A stretch of DNA of 64,000 bases from Pyrrhosoma nymphula (GCA_963573305.1 OY754332.1:142717977-142781976); one strand, 5' to 3'. Counted from the first letter of the stretch, positions 21,056 through 33,289 are shown. Translations and numbers: made by a program. The notes: generated by a model from the sequence alone, not told the origin.

Positions 21056-22062
21056 AGCTCGTCTCCGCAGAGTCAAATGTCTCTCTCTCTCTTTCTTCGC
21101 GCCATTTCATCAGTCGGCTCCCATCCCGGTCCTTCCGCCCACGCCTCTTCCTTCCTCTCCCCATCGTTTCCGAATTCGATCCCAATTTCTGGGCTTCCCT
21201 CCACTTTCCCCACTCCACCGCGTCGCCCTTGACACTCAATTCCGCGAACCCCTAATCCCGTCTCCAATAATCCCTTCCCCGCACGACTCCATCCCGTTCC
21301 CGTAGACAACACTCGTTCCCCCCGTTCCCGCCCACCTGCACGCCATTATCGCCCCGCCCCCCACCTCGCCGCCGTCCCCACCCCACCAGGCGATCACACC
21401 CCCTCCATTCCGCAGCTTCGGTCGTGGTGAGGGTGGGGAACCCGATTATTTCGTCGTTTCCCCCAACCCGCACTTTGGAGCACGTTTGGAAATTCGCTGT
21501 CAAAAGATCATCGAATTCCATTTCGGGGATATTTCAAGTCGCGCTCCTGTCTTTTAAGGATTCCGCCCGGTTGTATCCCCCCCCCTTCCTGCCTTTCCCC
21601 TGCCCGCTCTCCAACTGGTGATCGAGTGGAAAATTATCGCCGGATTCTCCTTCTACGGCTTTCCGTGAGTTTCAACCTTGTCCTTTCAACTTTCGCCCGC
21701 CCCACCTCCCTTGCGTCGAATTGGCGAGCGCCCGCATCTTGCTTCCTCCGGGAGCCGCTGCGAAGCTCTCCGCCGAGCCCTCCGACGGAATGGTCCCAAT
21801 CTGAAAAGGACGAAGAAAAGGGAATATTATGCGACTGTTCTGACTCCGCCCACTATTGGACGTGAAGTATGTAATCTCCCACCGGAGACAGTCCGCAAGG
21901 GCGCTCCACCCTCGAATGCCACGAATTTCCATGGAAATGGTAAAGTGACACTTGACAGCAGCGATGAAAATATACTGGACTATCAGATTTTGCACCATTC
22001 ATTGAGAATGGAATCAGAAAATGAAACGCATACAAATGAAAAAGCATCACTACATCAATAGT
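21056..22062 (+). promoter_or_regulatory. CpG-rich island, possible promoter or first exon
   Basis: About 1 kb that is pyrimidine-skewed and rich in CpG, with a CT microsatellite at its start and a C run near 21580, standing out from AT-rich flanks. GTGAGT at 21665 could be a splice donor. A 127-codon frame (21678-22061, +) and others on both strands stay open, but this is expected from GC content and none has a family signature. A promoter or untranslated first exon is an inference. Confidence 0.3.
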
Positions 22063-23283
22063 AATTCAACTTGAAATGAGAGTAAAGTCACCATGTACAT
22101 GCGTCAAGAACTGGAGAATTTAACCATGAGAAACTCAATAATCCGCATGTAGGTTCTTTTAGCCTTCCTTTTTACCATAATTTTCGAGGGAAATAAGATA
22201 GGTATAAGGATTTTATCTTATTTTTTCTCTTCTGGTTGCATAAGTGAGTTATTTTGATGGCCAAATTTCAACAAATGGTGGCGTGACTGTACTAAAATAA
22301 GATACAATCAGAGTACCAAATACCCCAAAAAAGAGTAAAATTAACGACAGTGATCTGACAACAAGATTTAAAAGAGGAAAGACTGGAAGGAAATATTTGG
22401 AGATATCTGGATCCTCGGAGGAAAAACGGACTCATCTTTATCTCAACATGGCGAAGTCTGCCATTGAATATAACAAGTGATTCTTGGATATTCTCAGATT
22501 TCCTGAGTTAACGGAACTAATTTTCTCATTATTTCACAGAATATAATCAATAATAAAACGATAATCTTGTCATAAATGGCACGGTACGTAGGATGAGACA
22601 GGATAAATTGAGAATGATTAATTGAGCATGAGTACCCGAGTTTAAAGAGCACAATGCTACGCTAACTGCCACATAGACGTCTTGCTGACCTTTGGAGCAT
22701 TGAGGAAAATTCGAGAGGGGAACAATGGATTTTCTACCAGAGCTCTCCAGGTGCTGGCAAAGGAATCGAGTGATGATGGGAGCTCTTCAAACCACATGGT
22801 TTCTCGTGGCCAGAAAGCACAATACCTTTCTAAAGGAGGACATAACGATACAGTTTCCAATGTAGTGCGTAAGCACGATAACCGCCGAACAAAGGATTAT
22901 TATTATTCGTGGGCGTGGTTATCAGGTACCATGTCCAGCAGGCACCCAAATAATGTGTCTTAATCTCCACGGAGAACATTGGCACTGAGAAAATTTTATG
23001 GATTTTTAAGTTCCTTGTCTAGAACAATATCATGCATGAATTATACACGAAAAACAAAACTAAAGAATGCGATCCGCAAAATTCTGAGATGGAAAATAAA
23101 AGTTCTCCAACGTACTTTTCAAAGGAATTGTATGTTCGCTACCGGCCCATTCTATATAACCAGAGCAAAAACAACTCGGACAATCCTCGGTGAAGAGATA
23201 TAACTTCCCCTTTACTTTCATAAATATATATACAGGTATAGATTAACCCTAATTATGAGCAGTTTAATTCACCGACTCATATT
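22063..23283. other. No gene recognised
   Basis: AT-rich. Frames at 22682-22963 (+) and 22979-23203 (+) show no known motif. Confidence 0.3.
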
Positions 23284-23502
23284 CTTAAGGCCGTTTCACA
23301 CGAGGCACTTAATTTTGTGATGTATGAATGGATGCAAAGTGAAAATTTCGTCATGGAAAAGGAGAATTGCAAGAATGGCTACGCAAATGCACGAATGAGT
23401 GCTATGAAAAATAACACTAACTCTGATTACGAGCCCGAGGTCTCGCAATTTAATGCATGAAGCTGAACCAATTAAGTTCTTTGTGTGAAACAGCCTTCAG
23501 AG
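23284..23502. repeat. Fold-back MITE candidate
   Basis: Left end CTTAAGGCCGTTTCACACGA with GGCACTTAATTT; right end AATTAAGTTCTTTGTGTGAA with ACAGCCTTCAGAG. The ends are inverted copies over about 30 bp with a few mismatches. The interior has no coding capacity. Size and structure fit a small non-autonomous DNA transposon; superfamily not identifiable. Confidence 0.5.
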
Positions 23503-24094
23503 AAGAAAAAATTCTCCCAGACGAATTGCAAACCCGCGACATTATGATTAACGGCTTAGGAGTTCACTTCGCCGTTACGGATGCAGCCTTTGCCTTGATC
23601 CGCGGAGCCTAGAGAATCTATATAAATTTATGCATTCAGTGCAGCTCACCACTAAAAGGATGAAAAAGTCACTATTTTCCCCATCATAACTGTATCGTTC
23701 GTCACATTGCCCGTGAATGTTGTCAGTGAAAATTCAAAAATCCTCTGCTCTAGTTTAAGCTCATTAATTCTTAAATTATAAAATTTGCGATGGAGAGAGC
23801 CCGGCATCGTATCTCATTTTCCACTACTTAGTTCTTATGTTTACGGCAAAATTATTAGTCTATTAATTAAAATACTAGCTAACGCGGAGCAAGCAACACC
23901 GTGAGCATCACAAAAATTCCGCTCATCCTATTTTTCACTTGTTCTCATGCTCTAACTATTACTAATAGGTGGTGGATGAGTCAAAAGCCCACAGCAATGG
24001 GATGCACATTTATTTCAAAGATCGTACTAATCAGAAAGTCTGTAAATAGGTGCGATGGAAAAGTAAAGGGCTCCCTTAGGCTAAACAAAAACAT

Positions 24095-24430
24095 TTGAAA
24101 TATCTACATATACGTCCTACCCTGCGAGCCGCCGCAGGGTCGAGACGCGTTAAGATACCAGCTATGAAAAAGGGCGGCAAAAGGTATCGGAGGAGGAAAA
24201 GGACGAAAGTGAACTGTGTCTCAAGTGTCTCGCTCTGTTTTTCATATTTTCATAAATTGTTCGTGAAAAGAAAGAATTTTTGTAACCATCCGTTCGGCGG
24301 TGCATCACAATTATTTTGTGGATTATGTCCGTTCTAGTGATACAGTGCGGGATGAAAATGGTATTTTCTGAGTCACCATGAAACTCGTGTGACCTGGAAT
24401 TTTCAGCTAATCTCATTCGTATATCGTTCG
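24095..24430 (-). mobile_element. CR1/Jockey-like LINE, 3' end with C-terminal peptide
   Basis: The minus-strand frame contains IFIPHCITRTDIIHKI and HRRTDGYKNSFFSRTI, matching the end of the reverse transcriptase protein seen at 30600-30780 (ILAPHYISRGDRIVKI). It is followed by the shared 3' tail, GCTGGTATCTTAACGCG and GGCTCGCAGGGTAGGACG, ending near 24095. Upstream parts are lost. It overlaps the 124-codon frame 24162-24536. Confidence 0.65.
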
Positions 24431-24439
24431 ATACTACGC

Positions 24440-25250
24440 TCAATGCCTCATTACTATAGAGAAATAGCAAAAGAGAAATGGCGTGTGTTCTATCAAGTTC
24501 TCTCAGTAGCTCCTTTGGCGCGCAACGCACGGTCATCGAAAATTTTTCGGAGTTCCTCTCATGTTGTCTGCCACATGATCATCTCTGGACACCCATGCCG
24601 AGCTCATTATCGGGATTAGCGATGAGTGACCGCTTAATTTTGGCGTGTCAGCTCCAAAAATAGACATGAAGCGAGCGCGGGCCAATTAACGCAGGACATT
24701 GTAACCATGGACTCCTTGCTTTTGAGAGCACCGGAAGTATTTTTAAGCGGCTTGAATTATATGCCACGTATTCCGCTACAATACATCACGACGCCCTCTT
24801 AAATCGTCATGCTGTTCCCCAAAGGTAATTAGCAGAAGAGTGGACTCTCGCAGGGCTTTTTCCACTGGATAAATCTCTCTTAAGGCTCGGCCCCTTTTCC
24901 TTGTCAAAGATAACAAGCCCCTGACTTCTGAGCGGGCCCTCTTTTCGTGGAATTCTTCTGATGCATAGAGAGCGCGCCCGTGAGGTCGTATCTCCCCGCG
25001 CGATAATTACTGGCACGCACGCACAAAAACATCGTCGCCACTGGGGAAAATGTGAAGCAATTAAGTGCCACTTTGTGCCACTGAAGGTGGAATTATAGAT
25101 GAGGGAATTTGAACCTTCCATCTCTCCGTCTACGGGACCTTTTTCAGTTTTGAATAAAGGACGATGGAATAAACTTTCAAGTCATCTATGGCCGAAAAAG
25201 AAAGCACAAGGGTCACACTGAAAACAGAATTTTCATTACCTTTCGGTCGT
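24440..25250. other. No gene recognised
   Basis: Mixed composition with a modest CpG content around 24820-25080. Short frames on both strands have no recognisable features. Confidence 0.3.
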
Positions 25251-25254
25251 TTCA

Positions 25255-25870
25255 TAATAATAATAATCTTTACTGCTCTCGGAGTAGCTCTCATTTTGAG
25301 GAGAAAACATTAATGCAATACATTATAAATTAAATGACAAAGGAAATCAGGTATAACGCAATTTGCATAATAAACTGTTAATCCATCTAATATAAACTTA
25401 AAATGGATTGTAAGCAAGCATATGAGTTCATGGTGGTATTGACAAGTATAACAATTTTGCAATATACAGCATACAACTATGCAATTTGCCATGTATAGAT
25501 TACAACAGTTACTTAAAATATACTTATGCAATGGTTACAATATATTAAATACTTACACAACAATTACTTAAGCAATATGTAGTTATACAATATACAACTT
25601 TAGCTACAAATTATTATTACTGCCTATTTCTATCATTATACTCTCCAAGCCTCTTTCTGAAAACTTTCAGTGATCGACTACAATATATTACAATACTTAT
25701 ACAATAATTACTTTGACAATATATAGTTATACATTATACAACTGTAGCTACAAATTATTATCACTGCTTAAAAGGCTCCAAAGCCTCTCCGCTAAAAGGT
25801 CCGCGGGGTCATAAAAAGACCCTTTTTGCGAAGCCCACCGCAGTGAGGGCGGAGCGGCAATTAGACACCA
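25255..25870 (-). repeat. Probable LINE 3' region with internal duplication
   Basis: Read on the minus strand this ends in GATTATTATTATTATGAAAC, a short trinucleotide tail, and starts in a GC-richer block with GGGTCTTTTTATGACCCCGC. Within it a unit of about 95 bp is duplicated (25534-25629 and 25676-25772; shared TAGCTACAAATTATTAT). The tail and duplicated 3' UTR suggest a non-LTR element end; no protein part is visible. Confidence 0.4.
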
Positions 25871-26163
25871 GCTGCTGGCTGGTACCGTTCAAAATAAGTT
25901 TTCGTTTCTTAGATGGTTAGAATTACCCTATATCTTTTCAAAGGCTAAAATATACACGTGAAATGCCAGTGTTAAAGCCTGTATTTCATCCGAGGAAAGC
26001 GGACTAAATGCTACCTTGGCTAACAGTAGAAACCGTAAAAGGAGATCGATTTCCCCGGATTAACATAATTTTAACGTACATGGAAGTCCTTTTCAATTGA
26101 TATGGCTTGAAAATAGCCATAACGAAGGTTATGGAACAATAGCGCTTCCCAACACACGTTCTC

Positions 26164-26727
26164 CGTTGCCGGCGCTGGCAGATCCGGACTGGGCCGCGCG
26201 ATCGAAAAATCAATTTTATTTTCGGCGTCGCAAACGGTCGCAGATGATTTCTTCGGATTCACAATGTAAAAGCTTTGTTATGGTCGTGATGTAAGTATCT
26301 CAGTGTCCGTCGATGACGATTTTTTTATTTTGCTACATAAAGGCGAAAAATTGACGAAAAACAGGGTCCGCCATTTTGTCCTGTAACAATAACAAATAAA
26401 ACAATTTTGGCCCAAAAACAAGTAATATTTAATAAAAAAGAACCGTTATACCAAATAAGTTCAGTTTTTATTCCACATGTTTACTACGAAAGGTTCAGAA
26501 TTAGCTTGAATTCGGTGATTTTCAGAAAAAAGTAAGGCGGGCGATTTTTGCGAAATTTGTCCAACTTTGAGCCAATGTATATTGTTAGCACGTAGGAATT
26601 ATGAAAAACGGCTACAACATCATATGCACCAATCTATGGTATATGACTGTGCAAAGTTTCAACTTCCGGACTTAAAAAAACCTGTTTTTGGGTTTTGGCC
26701 AGCTTTTTTCGATTTCAGCCCACTGTG
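26164..26727. repeat. 560-bp dispersed repeat with CACAGTG end, copy 1
   Basis: Shares its length with 47764-48320 at clearly recognisable similarity: CCGCGCGATCGAAAAA, TTCGGCGTCGCAAACGGTC, AGGGTCCGCCATTTTGT, GCAAAGTTTCAACTTCC and CGATTTCAGCCCACTGTG. Its right edge, inverted, is CACAGTGGGCTGAAATCG followed by six A. That heptamer and A-run resemble Transib ends and RAG signal sequences. No transposase is seen and the left terminus is not defined. Confidence 0.6.
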
Positions 26728-26939
26728 CTTCGTGTAGTTTGAGTTGGCAAGGGATTAGCCCTAAAACAGCCTACTAATGTTAATTATATAGCAATTGCTT
26801 AAGAAAATGTCTTTTTACAGTTTATTTGAAACCAAACAAGAAAGAAGTTATTGTACTCTCGCTCACCAGCACCCCACGTTCGATTCCCTGCAGCAAGGGA
26901 TGAATGTTAAGTGTTAGAGTGCCAAAGGAAGATGAATAG

Positions 26940-27455
26940 TTGGCAATTAATACCTCTGGAAAAGGGTCCATTGCTCTCGAAGAGAAAACATATCCCACCA
27001 AAGTGGGCCAGAATCATGAAGTGCAAAAGAAAGCTGCGCGCTTCGTTAAAAGCTGCTACGAGCGAACAGAAAGTGTCACACACCTGATGGATGGATTACG
27101 TTGGGAACCGTTAGAGACTCGGGAGGCTACACGCTTGGCTTGGATTACTTAAAAAACTTTGATCAGGTGAGTTTCACTACGACACGGAGGATATTATTTT
27201 ATTTCTTTAGAACTGATATGAGTGACAAACGAAGAGAGATACACTGCCGACCTGATTGGTACAAAATTCCTTCTTTCCACGCACCATTAGCCACTATTAC
27301 AAAAACAGCGTGACTATAACTTAATACACATTGCTAGCACACAAATCGCCTCTGTTCTGTCCCCCCTCCTTTTCCCTATCCCCCTTTCCATTGCTGGTCC
27401 GAGCACCCCCTGCCACACGCCTCTGGGATGGCTCGCAGGTTAGTATGTAGATGAA
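26940..27455 (+). mobile_element. CR1/Jockey-like LINE, 3' end with C-terminal peptide
   Basis: The frame from 26940 reads QKKAARFVKSCYERTESVTH and LRWEPLETREATRLAW, a conserved block near the end of such reverse transcriptases. After a frameshift near 27130 another frame gives RREIHCRPDWYKIPSF. The 3' tail follows at 27391 (CCCCCTGCCACACGCC, GGCTCGCAGGTTAGTATGTA). The element is 5'-truncated and inactive. Confidence 0.7.
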
Positions 27456-27459
27456 TCTT

Positions 27460-28040
27460 CGCAGGTGAAAATATTTACCTCCTATATCAGAACCCAGTCC
27501 TGAAGCCACTGGAGTTAGTGCGTTCGTATGGCAGAAATCAGATCCGATGACTAATTCCTGGTTACTTCCTTAGCCAGGAAAATAGTAGAGATTTTGCTTC
27601 CATTCATGTCAGCTAAGCTGACCACAGCAGCCAGGTCTGTAACGTCTGGATTGAATACCGCCTAGGGTTCGGATGTTCTTGTCTCAGTATCAAAGTCAAA
27701 GGTGCGATATAACTTTAAGAGGCTGGGGCACCTAAAACCCACGTCTACAACAACAGGGGCAAAAGGGAAGTGTTTAATTATACTAGTATCCCGGAAGTCG
27801 GAACATCTAAAAACCCGTCTACAATTCAACTTGAGCGTTGATCGCCGTTGACCAAGAGGAATTCCATATCTTGACGCAATGCAACGCCTTCAAGTGAACG
27901 AGAGACTCCCTGAAAGAGTGACTCCAAAAAATACCTTTCCCACTCTTAGAGAAATTATTTTTTTTAAGTTCCATTTTTGACAAAGGTTAAGATAACAATT
28001 TCGTTGGATAATATCGCATTTCAGTGGGAGTAAGTGCGTT
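27460..28040. other. No gene recognised
   Basis: Intergenic sequence without recognisable coding or repeat features. Confidence 0.3.
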
Positions 28041-28150
28041 ATCAAAGGGTTGGCTAAGGTGGCCAGGCCGCTATAGCATATACATATGTATAATGCACTG
28101 GGGACTAACAACCCAAAGGTCGCGAGCTCGGATCCCTCATCGAGCTTGGA
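28041..28150 (+). repeat. tRNA-like SINE fragment, third type
   Basis: AAGGTGGCCAGGCCGC fits a pol III A box and GGTCGCGAGCTCGGATCCC a diverged B box, about 60 nt apart. It resembles the head at 34938 (GTGGCCAGGCTGGTAGAGC). The cloverleaf is not complete. Confidence 0.4.
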
Positions 28151-29264
28151 TGCTGTATTTACGCATGCATTAATGTATTGCATTAGATGATGCAATGAAA
28201 CATCAATCATTAAAGTACTTAAAACATGAGGTCGCCCCAAAGTGGACCTTTGGTATCAGAGGTTGGCGGTAGCCGACATCAGGAATGCGGAGCGAAAAGG
28301 AATGGTTGGGTTAAATAATAGTGCTGAATAAGAACGAAAAATCAGGAGTGGTCTGCATTTCGAAAAATCGAAATTCTACTAAGTCACAAAAGAGAAATTT
28401 TCCTCATTTTTCCACGTGGCAGAGTTCGCTCGGAATGAACGAAAAATATTATGCATTCTACGGCACAAGAGCTGACCTTTAGACTGCGAGCCGGCAAACA
28501 GTCTGGCTCATGGAAAAATACCAAAGATGTGCGAGATAAAAGATAAACTGCCATGAATGAGACCAAACCCATTCCAGGGCACCACGTACAAAAAAGGCGA
28601 GCAATCGACATATTTTATTAATATTTAGATCGAACAATGCTGAAATAATTAGTCGATTGTTTACATTAGTGAATAAAGGACAATAAAGTATCAAGGGAAT
28701 TTATTTAGACACTTATAAAGTATTATCTGTGAAATATTTTATATTCTATGGAGCGCATCGTAATTTACATCTTGTGAGTATTTCAAATTCTGGATTACCC
28801 TCAGTGATAACAAAATTCAATTGTTTATAAAAATCCTGGTCCATCAGATGAATTACGCATTTCACATTTTCTCCATTGCACTCTCACATAGAATAGATCC
28901 CATATTTACAAGTAAAAACGTACCCAGTTTTAATGCTTACACATGCCAAAATTTTTACGGGTGTTTTTAATGAGTTTTACATGCATTTTAGTAACTATTT
29001 TGGGACATTTTGAGATGTTTCATCGTGAATGTCCAAGCATCTACAACCATGTAACTGAATGTTTGGCGCTAAGATGGGAAAGTTTATCGATCACTATTAA
29101 TCTACAATAATGAAGATAAATTTTAATGACTATCACACCTGACACTCATCCATTTTACATTTAAAGGTATATTTGAGAAGTAGGGATGCGAAGGAAGTGC
29201 TGCGGTGTGATAATAATAATAGGGCTTTTCTCAGGGCGAAATTAGGGCTATGCAGCCCTCTCTT
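28151..29264. other. No gene recognised
   Basis: AT-rich. The frames at 28384-28694 (-) have hydrophobic stretches but no family signature. Confidence 0.3.
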
Positions 29265-29380
29265 CCATTTAACGCTCACACATAACTCCCATGACCTGAG
29301 TGGAAGAAAACCCACCCAGGCGGGACTCGAACCCGCGACCTTAGGATTAGCAGGCGAGGACTTTACCCCGCCACCGACAG
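29265..29380 (-). repeat. tRNA-derived SINE, main family
   Basis: On the minus strand: CGGTGGCGGGGTAAAGTCC, then CGCGGGTTCGAGTCCCGCC (perfect B box) and TGGGTGGGTTTTCTTCC. The frames across it, including one ending QAGLEPATLGLAG, are translation artefacts of the SINE. Confidence 0.7.
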
Positions 29381-30059
29381 TGCATGGAAAAATATAAAAA
29401 AACATTATCATCGAAATTTTATGAAACAAGCTACCTGCTTCGACATTTGTCACAGATCTTCTCTTTCAGTCCAGGGTGTAATTTAGTAGCATCTGAAATC
29501 ACATTTTCAATGCCAGAGGGAGGTTTTCATGGAACAGATTTCCTCATTCAAGTTTTCCTCCTCCGGAATTAGCTAGGCTTACTGTCACTCTCTTTTACCC
29601 AGCATTAGGTATTTTCCTCTGAAAGGAGAACTGACATGACTGGGAAAGATATTTGAAATGGCAATATAGCTTTATTAGACTGATGGCTGCAAATGACGAG
29701 ACCTAACACCTTTCACAGAAATCAAGGTTTTTCCCAGAATCCTCATTTTAAACCTTCAGTCTATCAATGCATTCAGCTGCCCTCTACCGGTAGATACGTG
29801 AAATATGCAGGAATTTACCTTAGACTTAGAGATTTAAATATAATTATGAACTTTGACAAATAAAACAATAGTAAAATATTTAAGGCAGAAAATGGAAATT
29901 TAAGAATGATTGTCACACATTACCAATGTTCCATAATATTTTCCATAATTTTAAGGCTTTGAGAAATATAGCGTAATTTATTATAATTATTCGTGTCTAG
30001 AAATTAACCTAAGTAATTGAGCTGCAAAACACATCTCACTCACAAAAGAAAACACTACA
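29381..30059. other. No gene recognised
   Basis: AT-rich with no recognisable features. Confidence 0.3.
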
Positions 30060-30904
30060 ATGCCTTATGTATAAAGTAAGAGCAGTCACTATAACTCTAG
30101 CAAAGCCAAACACTTAGGAACCACCACAAGTTCAGGGCTATCTTGGAGTAAACACATTAGGAGCATTTACCGCACAGCAATCGATAGATTGGGATTAATC
30201 AGGTGAATAATAAAATGATCTATGAACGGGATGAAAGAAGCTCTTCTAAAATATATTTCTGGAGTGTCGTGAGGCGAATGTTCCCGTGCTGTTTGGCGGT
30301 TAAACATTCTGTGAACTTTAATCGGGATATCTTCCTTAAGACACATAGTTTAATTGCTAGTTGAAGGGACTTCGGATGGAAAAGTAAAAGAGAGATGTTA
30401 CCTTACACTCGCTAGGCCACATTCCGAGTACATCACAAGCATTTGGGACCCAGGACTGAAAGATTTAATCCACGAATTGAGCAAAATTCAAATGAATGAC
30501 TTCTCTGAAGAGTACGAGTGAATGGAAAAGGTGATATGGCTGATGTATGGTTGGGAGCCACTAGAGACTCGGAGGATACACAATGGTGCTAATCCTACTT
30601 GAAAACTTAAAATCAGGCCAGTATCAGGGTGACACCGAGGATATAATTTTGGCACCACATTACATCTCCAGAGGTGACAGAATCGTCAAAATAAGAGAAG
30701 TAGACTGTCAAACTGATAAGTACAAAACTTCCTACGATACACGCCCCGTAAGTGACTATAGCATGAACGGAGCGAGATATTAAGACACTCCGTTACATTC
30801 ATTTCACTTTCGATTACCTCTCCCGAAGCCTCTCTAATTCACGGCTGGTGTCCTAACACGCCCGCGACGCAGTTAGCAAGATTGTACGCAGGGGTATAAA
30901 TCTG
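30060..30904 (+). mobile_element. CR1/Jockey-like LINE, longest 3' fragment
   Basis: With stops and shifts one can read, in order, KYLGTTTSSGLSWSKHIRSI, YRTAIDRLGLIR, ARPHSEYITSIWDPGLKDLI, YGWEPLETRR, and an open 66-codon stretch (30583-30783) with ILAPHYISRGDRIVKI and CQTDKYKTSYDTRPVS. This is the thumb and C-terminal region of a non-LTR reverse transcriptase. The shared 3' tail occupies 30838-30904 (GCTGGTGTCCTAACACGCCC). The endonuclease and the catalytic palm lie outside this copy. Confidence 0.78.
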
Positions 30905-31450
30905 TCGACTGGGTGCGCCACAAACGCGTGCCGAATGCCGATCACGAGTTGCTCTGCTGGGAGTCTCGGGAGTGCCCCCCCCCCCCCCCCCCCCCGGAGG
31001 GTGGGACGCCCTCCTCCCGCAATGGTCGCTCCTTGCGAAGTGTGGCCGAAGGCCCATGGGAACCATTCGTCTTCGCATGGTTTGACAAGCGATCTATTGC
31101 CCCGAGATTTATTACAGAAACCCGAAAGTTACGCATGGAATGAAAGGCGGCCGGCCTCCAGTCATATCTGTCACAAAAACCAACGAGACGGAAACGTGAG
31201 GGCGCCCCTGGCGGAGGCGAGGGGAAAGAATAAGTTCGCCATCGGCTCCTTCCCTCATTTGCAGTCCGAGAAATAATGCCACGTCATGTTCGGCGGATGA
31301 AAGTCACCTCGCAGCGAAAATGTAGGCACGGCGGGACCAGCGAGGGATGGGCTTCACTTCACGAGGCCTGACACAGAGACGTTACGATACGCCCGTTACT
31401 TCGCCACGAGAGACAGCGTGCCCCGCTGTGAACACCACGAGGCAATAGAT
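30905..31450. other. GC-rich island with a 21-base C run
   Basis: CpG-rich sequence around an uninterrupted run of 21 C (30975-30995). Several frames of 64-113 codons overlap on both strands as expected from composition; none has a family signature. It could be a regulatory island. Confidence 0.3.
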
Positions 31451-31980
31451 ATCATGATTACTCAAAGCACGCGGAGTTTAAAAAAAAAACGTTGTGATTT
31501 ATTTCAAAGATGGACTTTTTTACTTTAAACAAGAAGGATATCCATTCCATTTTACATACGCGTCGAGATATTGCCCCTGCCTTAAAACGCAAATAATCAT
31601 ATTTGCTGCATGCTAACTCCGTGAAGAGAGGACAGCAGGTATGTGGAGACTCAAATCCAATTGGATCAGACACGTGCATGAGAATGGTGTAATATTGAAA
31701 TGGTAATTTTACATTATTACTGGTCTTATTTCAACTTGCTTCGTGAGTTTAATCGCATATCTATTACCCAATTTTTGAACTCCTGTCACGTTGTTTAATC
31801 TTTCCCAAATTTTGCATGCATGTTTAATTTTGATGGCAGAATCTTGGTAAATGTTTTCGAATTTTTCATGTTGTCAGATTTAATTTAATTAAATATTTTT
31901 CATTTTGATCTAAGACAGGAGTAGTAACGGAATTTAAAAAAGCTAAAGAAAATTTTAATGATTGTTAAATTAACAAAAGT
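31451..31980. other. No gene recognised
   Basis: AT-rich flank of the nested inverted repeats. Confidence 0.3.
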
Positions 31981-32928
31981 GTGAAGACTAAAAAGTAGAT
32001 AATAAAAAAAATACTTTTTAATATTTGGTCTTATTTCAAAATGCACTAAAAAGTAAAAAATAAAAATGCACTATTAAGTAGAAAATAAATTTTAGATTGA
32101 AATTTACAAAGTTATGAGACCTTCTACTCCAAATTTATAAATATGTTAAAGTTGATAGTGAAAATGAATATTTGTTTACTTTATCTGTGCAATTCGTCGA
32201 TGAGGATGAGGCAAGAACGTCTAATTGATCATCTAGTTGATCATCATGATTATAAGACCAGGGTGCAAAGTAATTTACTAAGTTGAATTTGAGCACCCTG
32301 GTCTTATAATCATGATGATCAGATAGATGATCAATTAGAAGTACGATTACACGTTCTTGCCTCATAATCATCGACGATTTGCACTGATAAAGTAAACAAA
32401 TATTCATTTTCACTTTCAACTTTAATACATTTATAAATTTGGAATAGGTCTCTTAACTTTGTAAATTTCAAGCAAACATTTATTTTCTACTTTTTAGTGT
32501 ATTTTTATTTTTTACTCTTGAGTGCATTTTTAAATAATTCATTCAAGATCGCGAGTATCGGTCCGTATAAAGAAAAACAACTCTTCTCAGCCAACGTTTC
32601 GGAATATACTGTATTCCATCCTTTGGGCTTAGAATTTACGATTGGGTATTTAATCCATCTGCTCATACATTAAAAATAAAGTTGCTATCATAATTATTTT
32701 GAATAAAAGAATCATAAAACATACATACTATGATGATCAGCATAGTCAAGTAAAAGAGACATCTGGTAAGGATATATTCGTTACATTTTAAAAACGACAT
32801 TCCATTGTTACTCGCGATCCTGAATGAATTATTAAGGAAGCGGTCGAAAACAAAAAGACTATTTAGAAATAAGACCAGTTTTTAAAAAGTGTTTTTTATA
32901 TATTTTTATTTTAAAGTTTTCTTCACAG
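31981..32928. repeat. Nested inverted-repeat element complex
   Basis: Three levels of inversion are visible. The outermost arms are near 31981-32040 and 32862-32928 (TTTGGTCTTATTTC against the complement of GAAATAAGACCAG). Inside is a palindrome with arms 32038-32266 and 32293-32533, carrying ACCAGGGTGC/GCACCCTGGT around a 26-bp spacer. Adjacent to it is a 300-bp unit bounded by AATTCATTCAAGATCGCGAG and its inverted copy ending at 32833. The 300-bp unit contains the structured motif at 32596. No protein is encoded. This looks like repeated insertion and fold-back formation. Confidence 0.7.
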
Positions 32929-32999
32929 CGCGTCATCTTATCAAGTACTAAATCATTGCATCATAATAACTTGATATTGGTGTAAATATTAAAATATAT

Positions 33000-33235
33000 A
33001 CTTGGAGCAGGGTCTTATGTTTGGACAACAGCTGCAGCAGAGCAACAAAGGTCGGAAGAAAAAGAAATTTAGAATTATCGACAAATGATGAATATCAAGT
33101 GTATCGCAAGAGAATTACGTATCGAGAAGTCCTATGAAAAGTTGGGGAGATAAGATAAGACTCCCAAAAAAGAGGCAAACTCATTTGACACTAAGACAAA
33201 ATACTTGAGGAAGAAATGAATGTAAACAATCATCG
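33000..33235 (+). mobile_element. Decayed RTE-like fragment
   Basis: GAGSYVWTTAAAEQQRSEEK, then NYRQMMNI and a VLRRVG-like remnant KSYEKLGR, correspond to the SETWT...RLEAFEMWCYRRMM...block of RTE C-termini. At least one stop interrupts. Identification rests on this short block. Confidence 0.5.
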
Positions 33236-33289
33236 ATTAAGCTCGAGGATTAAATACCTGAAGCAAACTATTAGTGACGTCAACGTAAG

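Noticed and set aside
30905..31276. Overlapping frames with proline or glycine runs
   Set aside because: The runs come from the 21-base C homopolymer.
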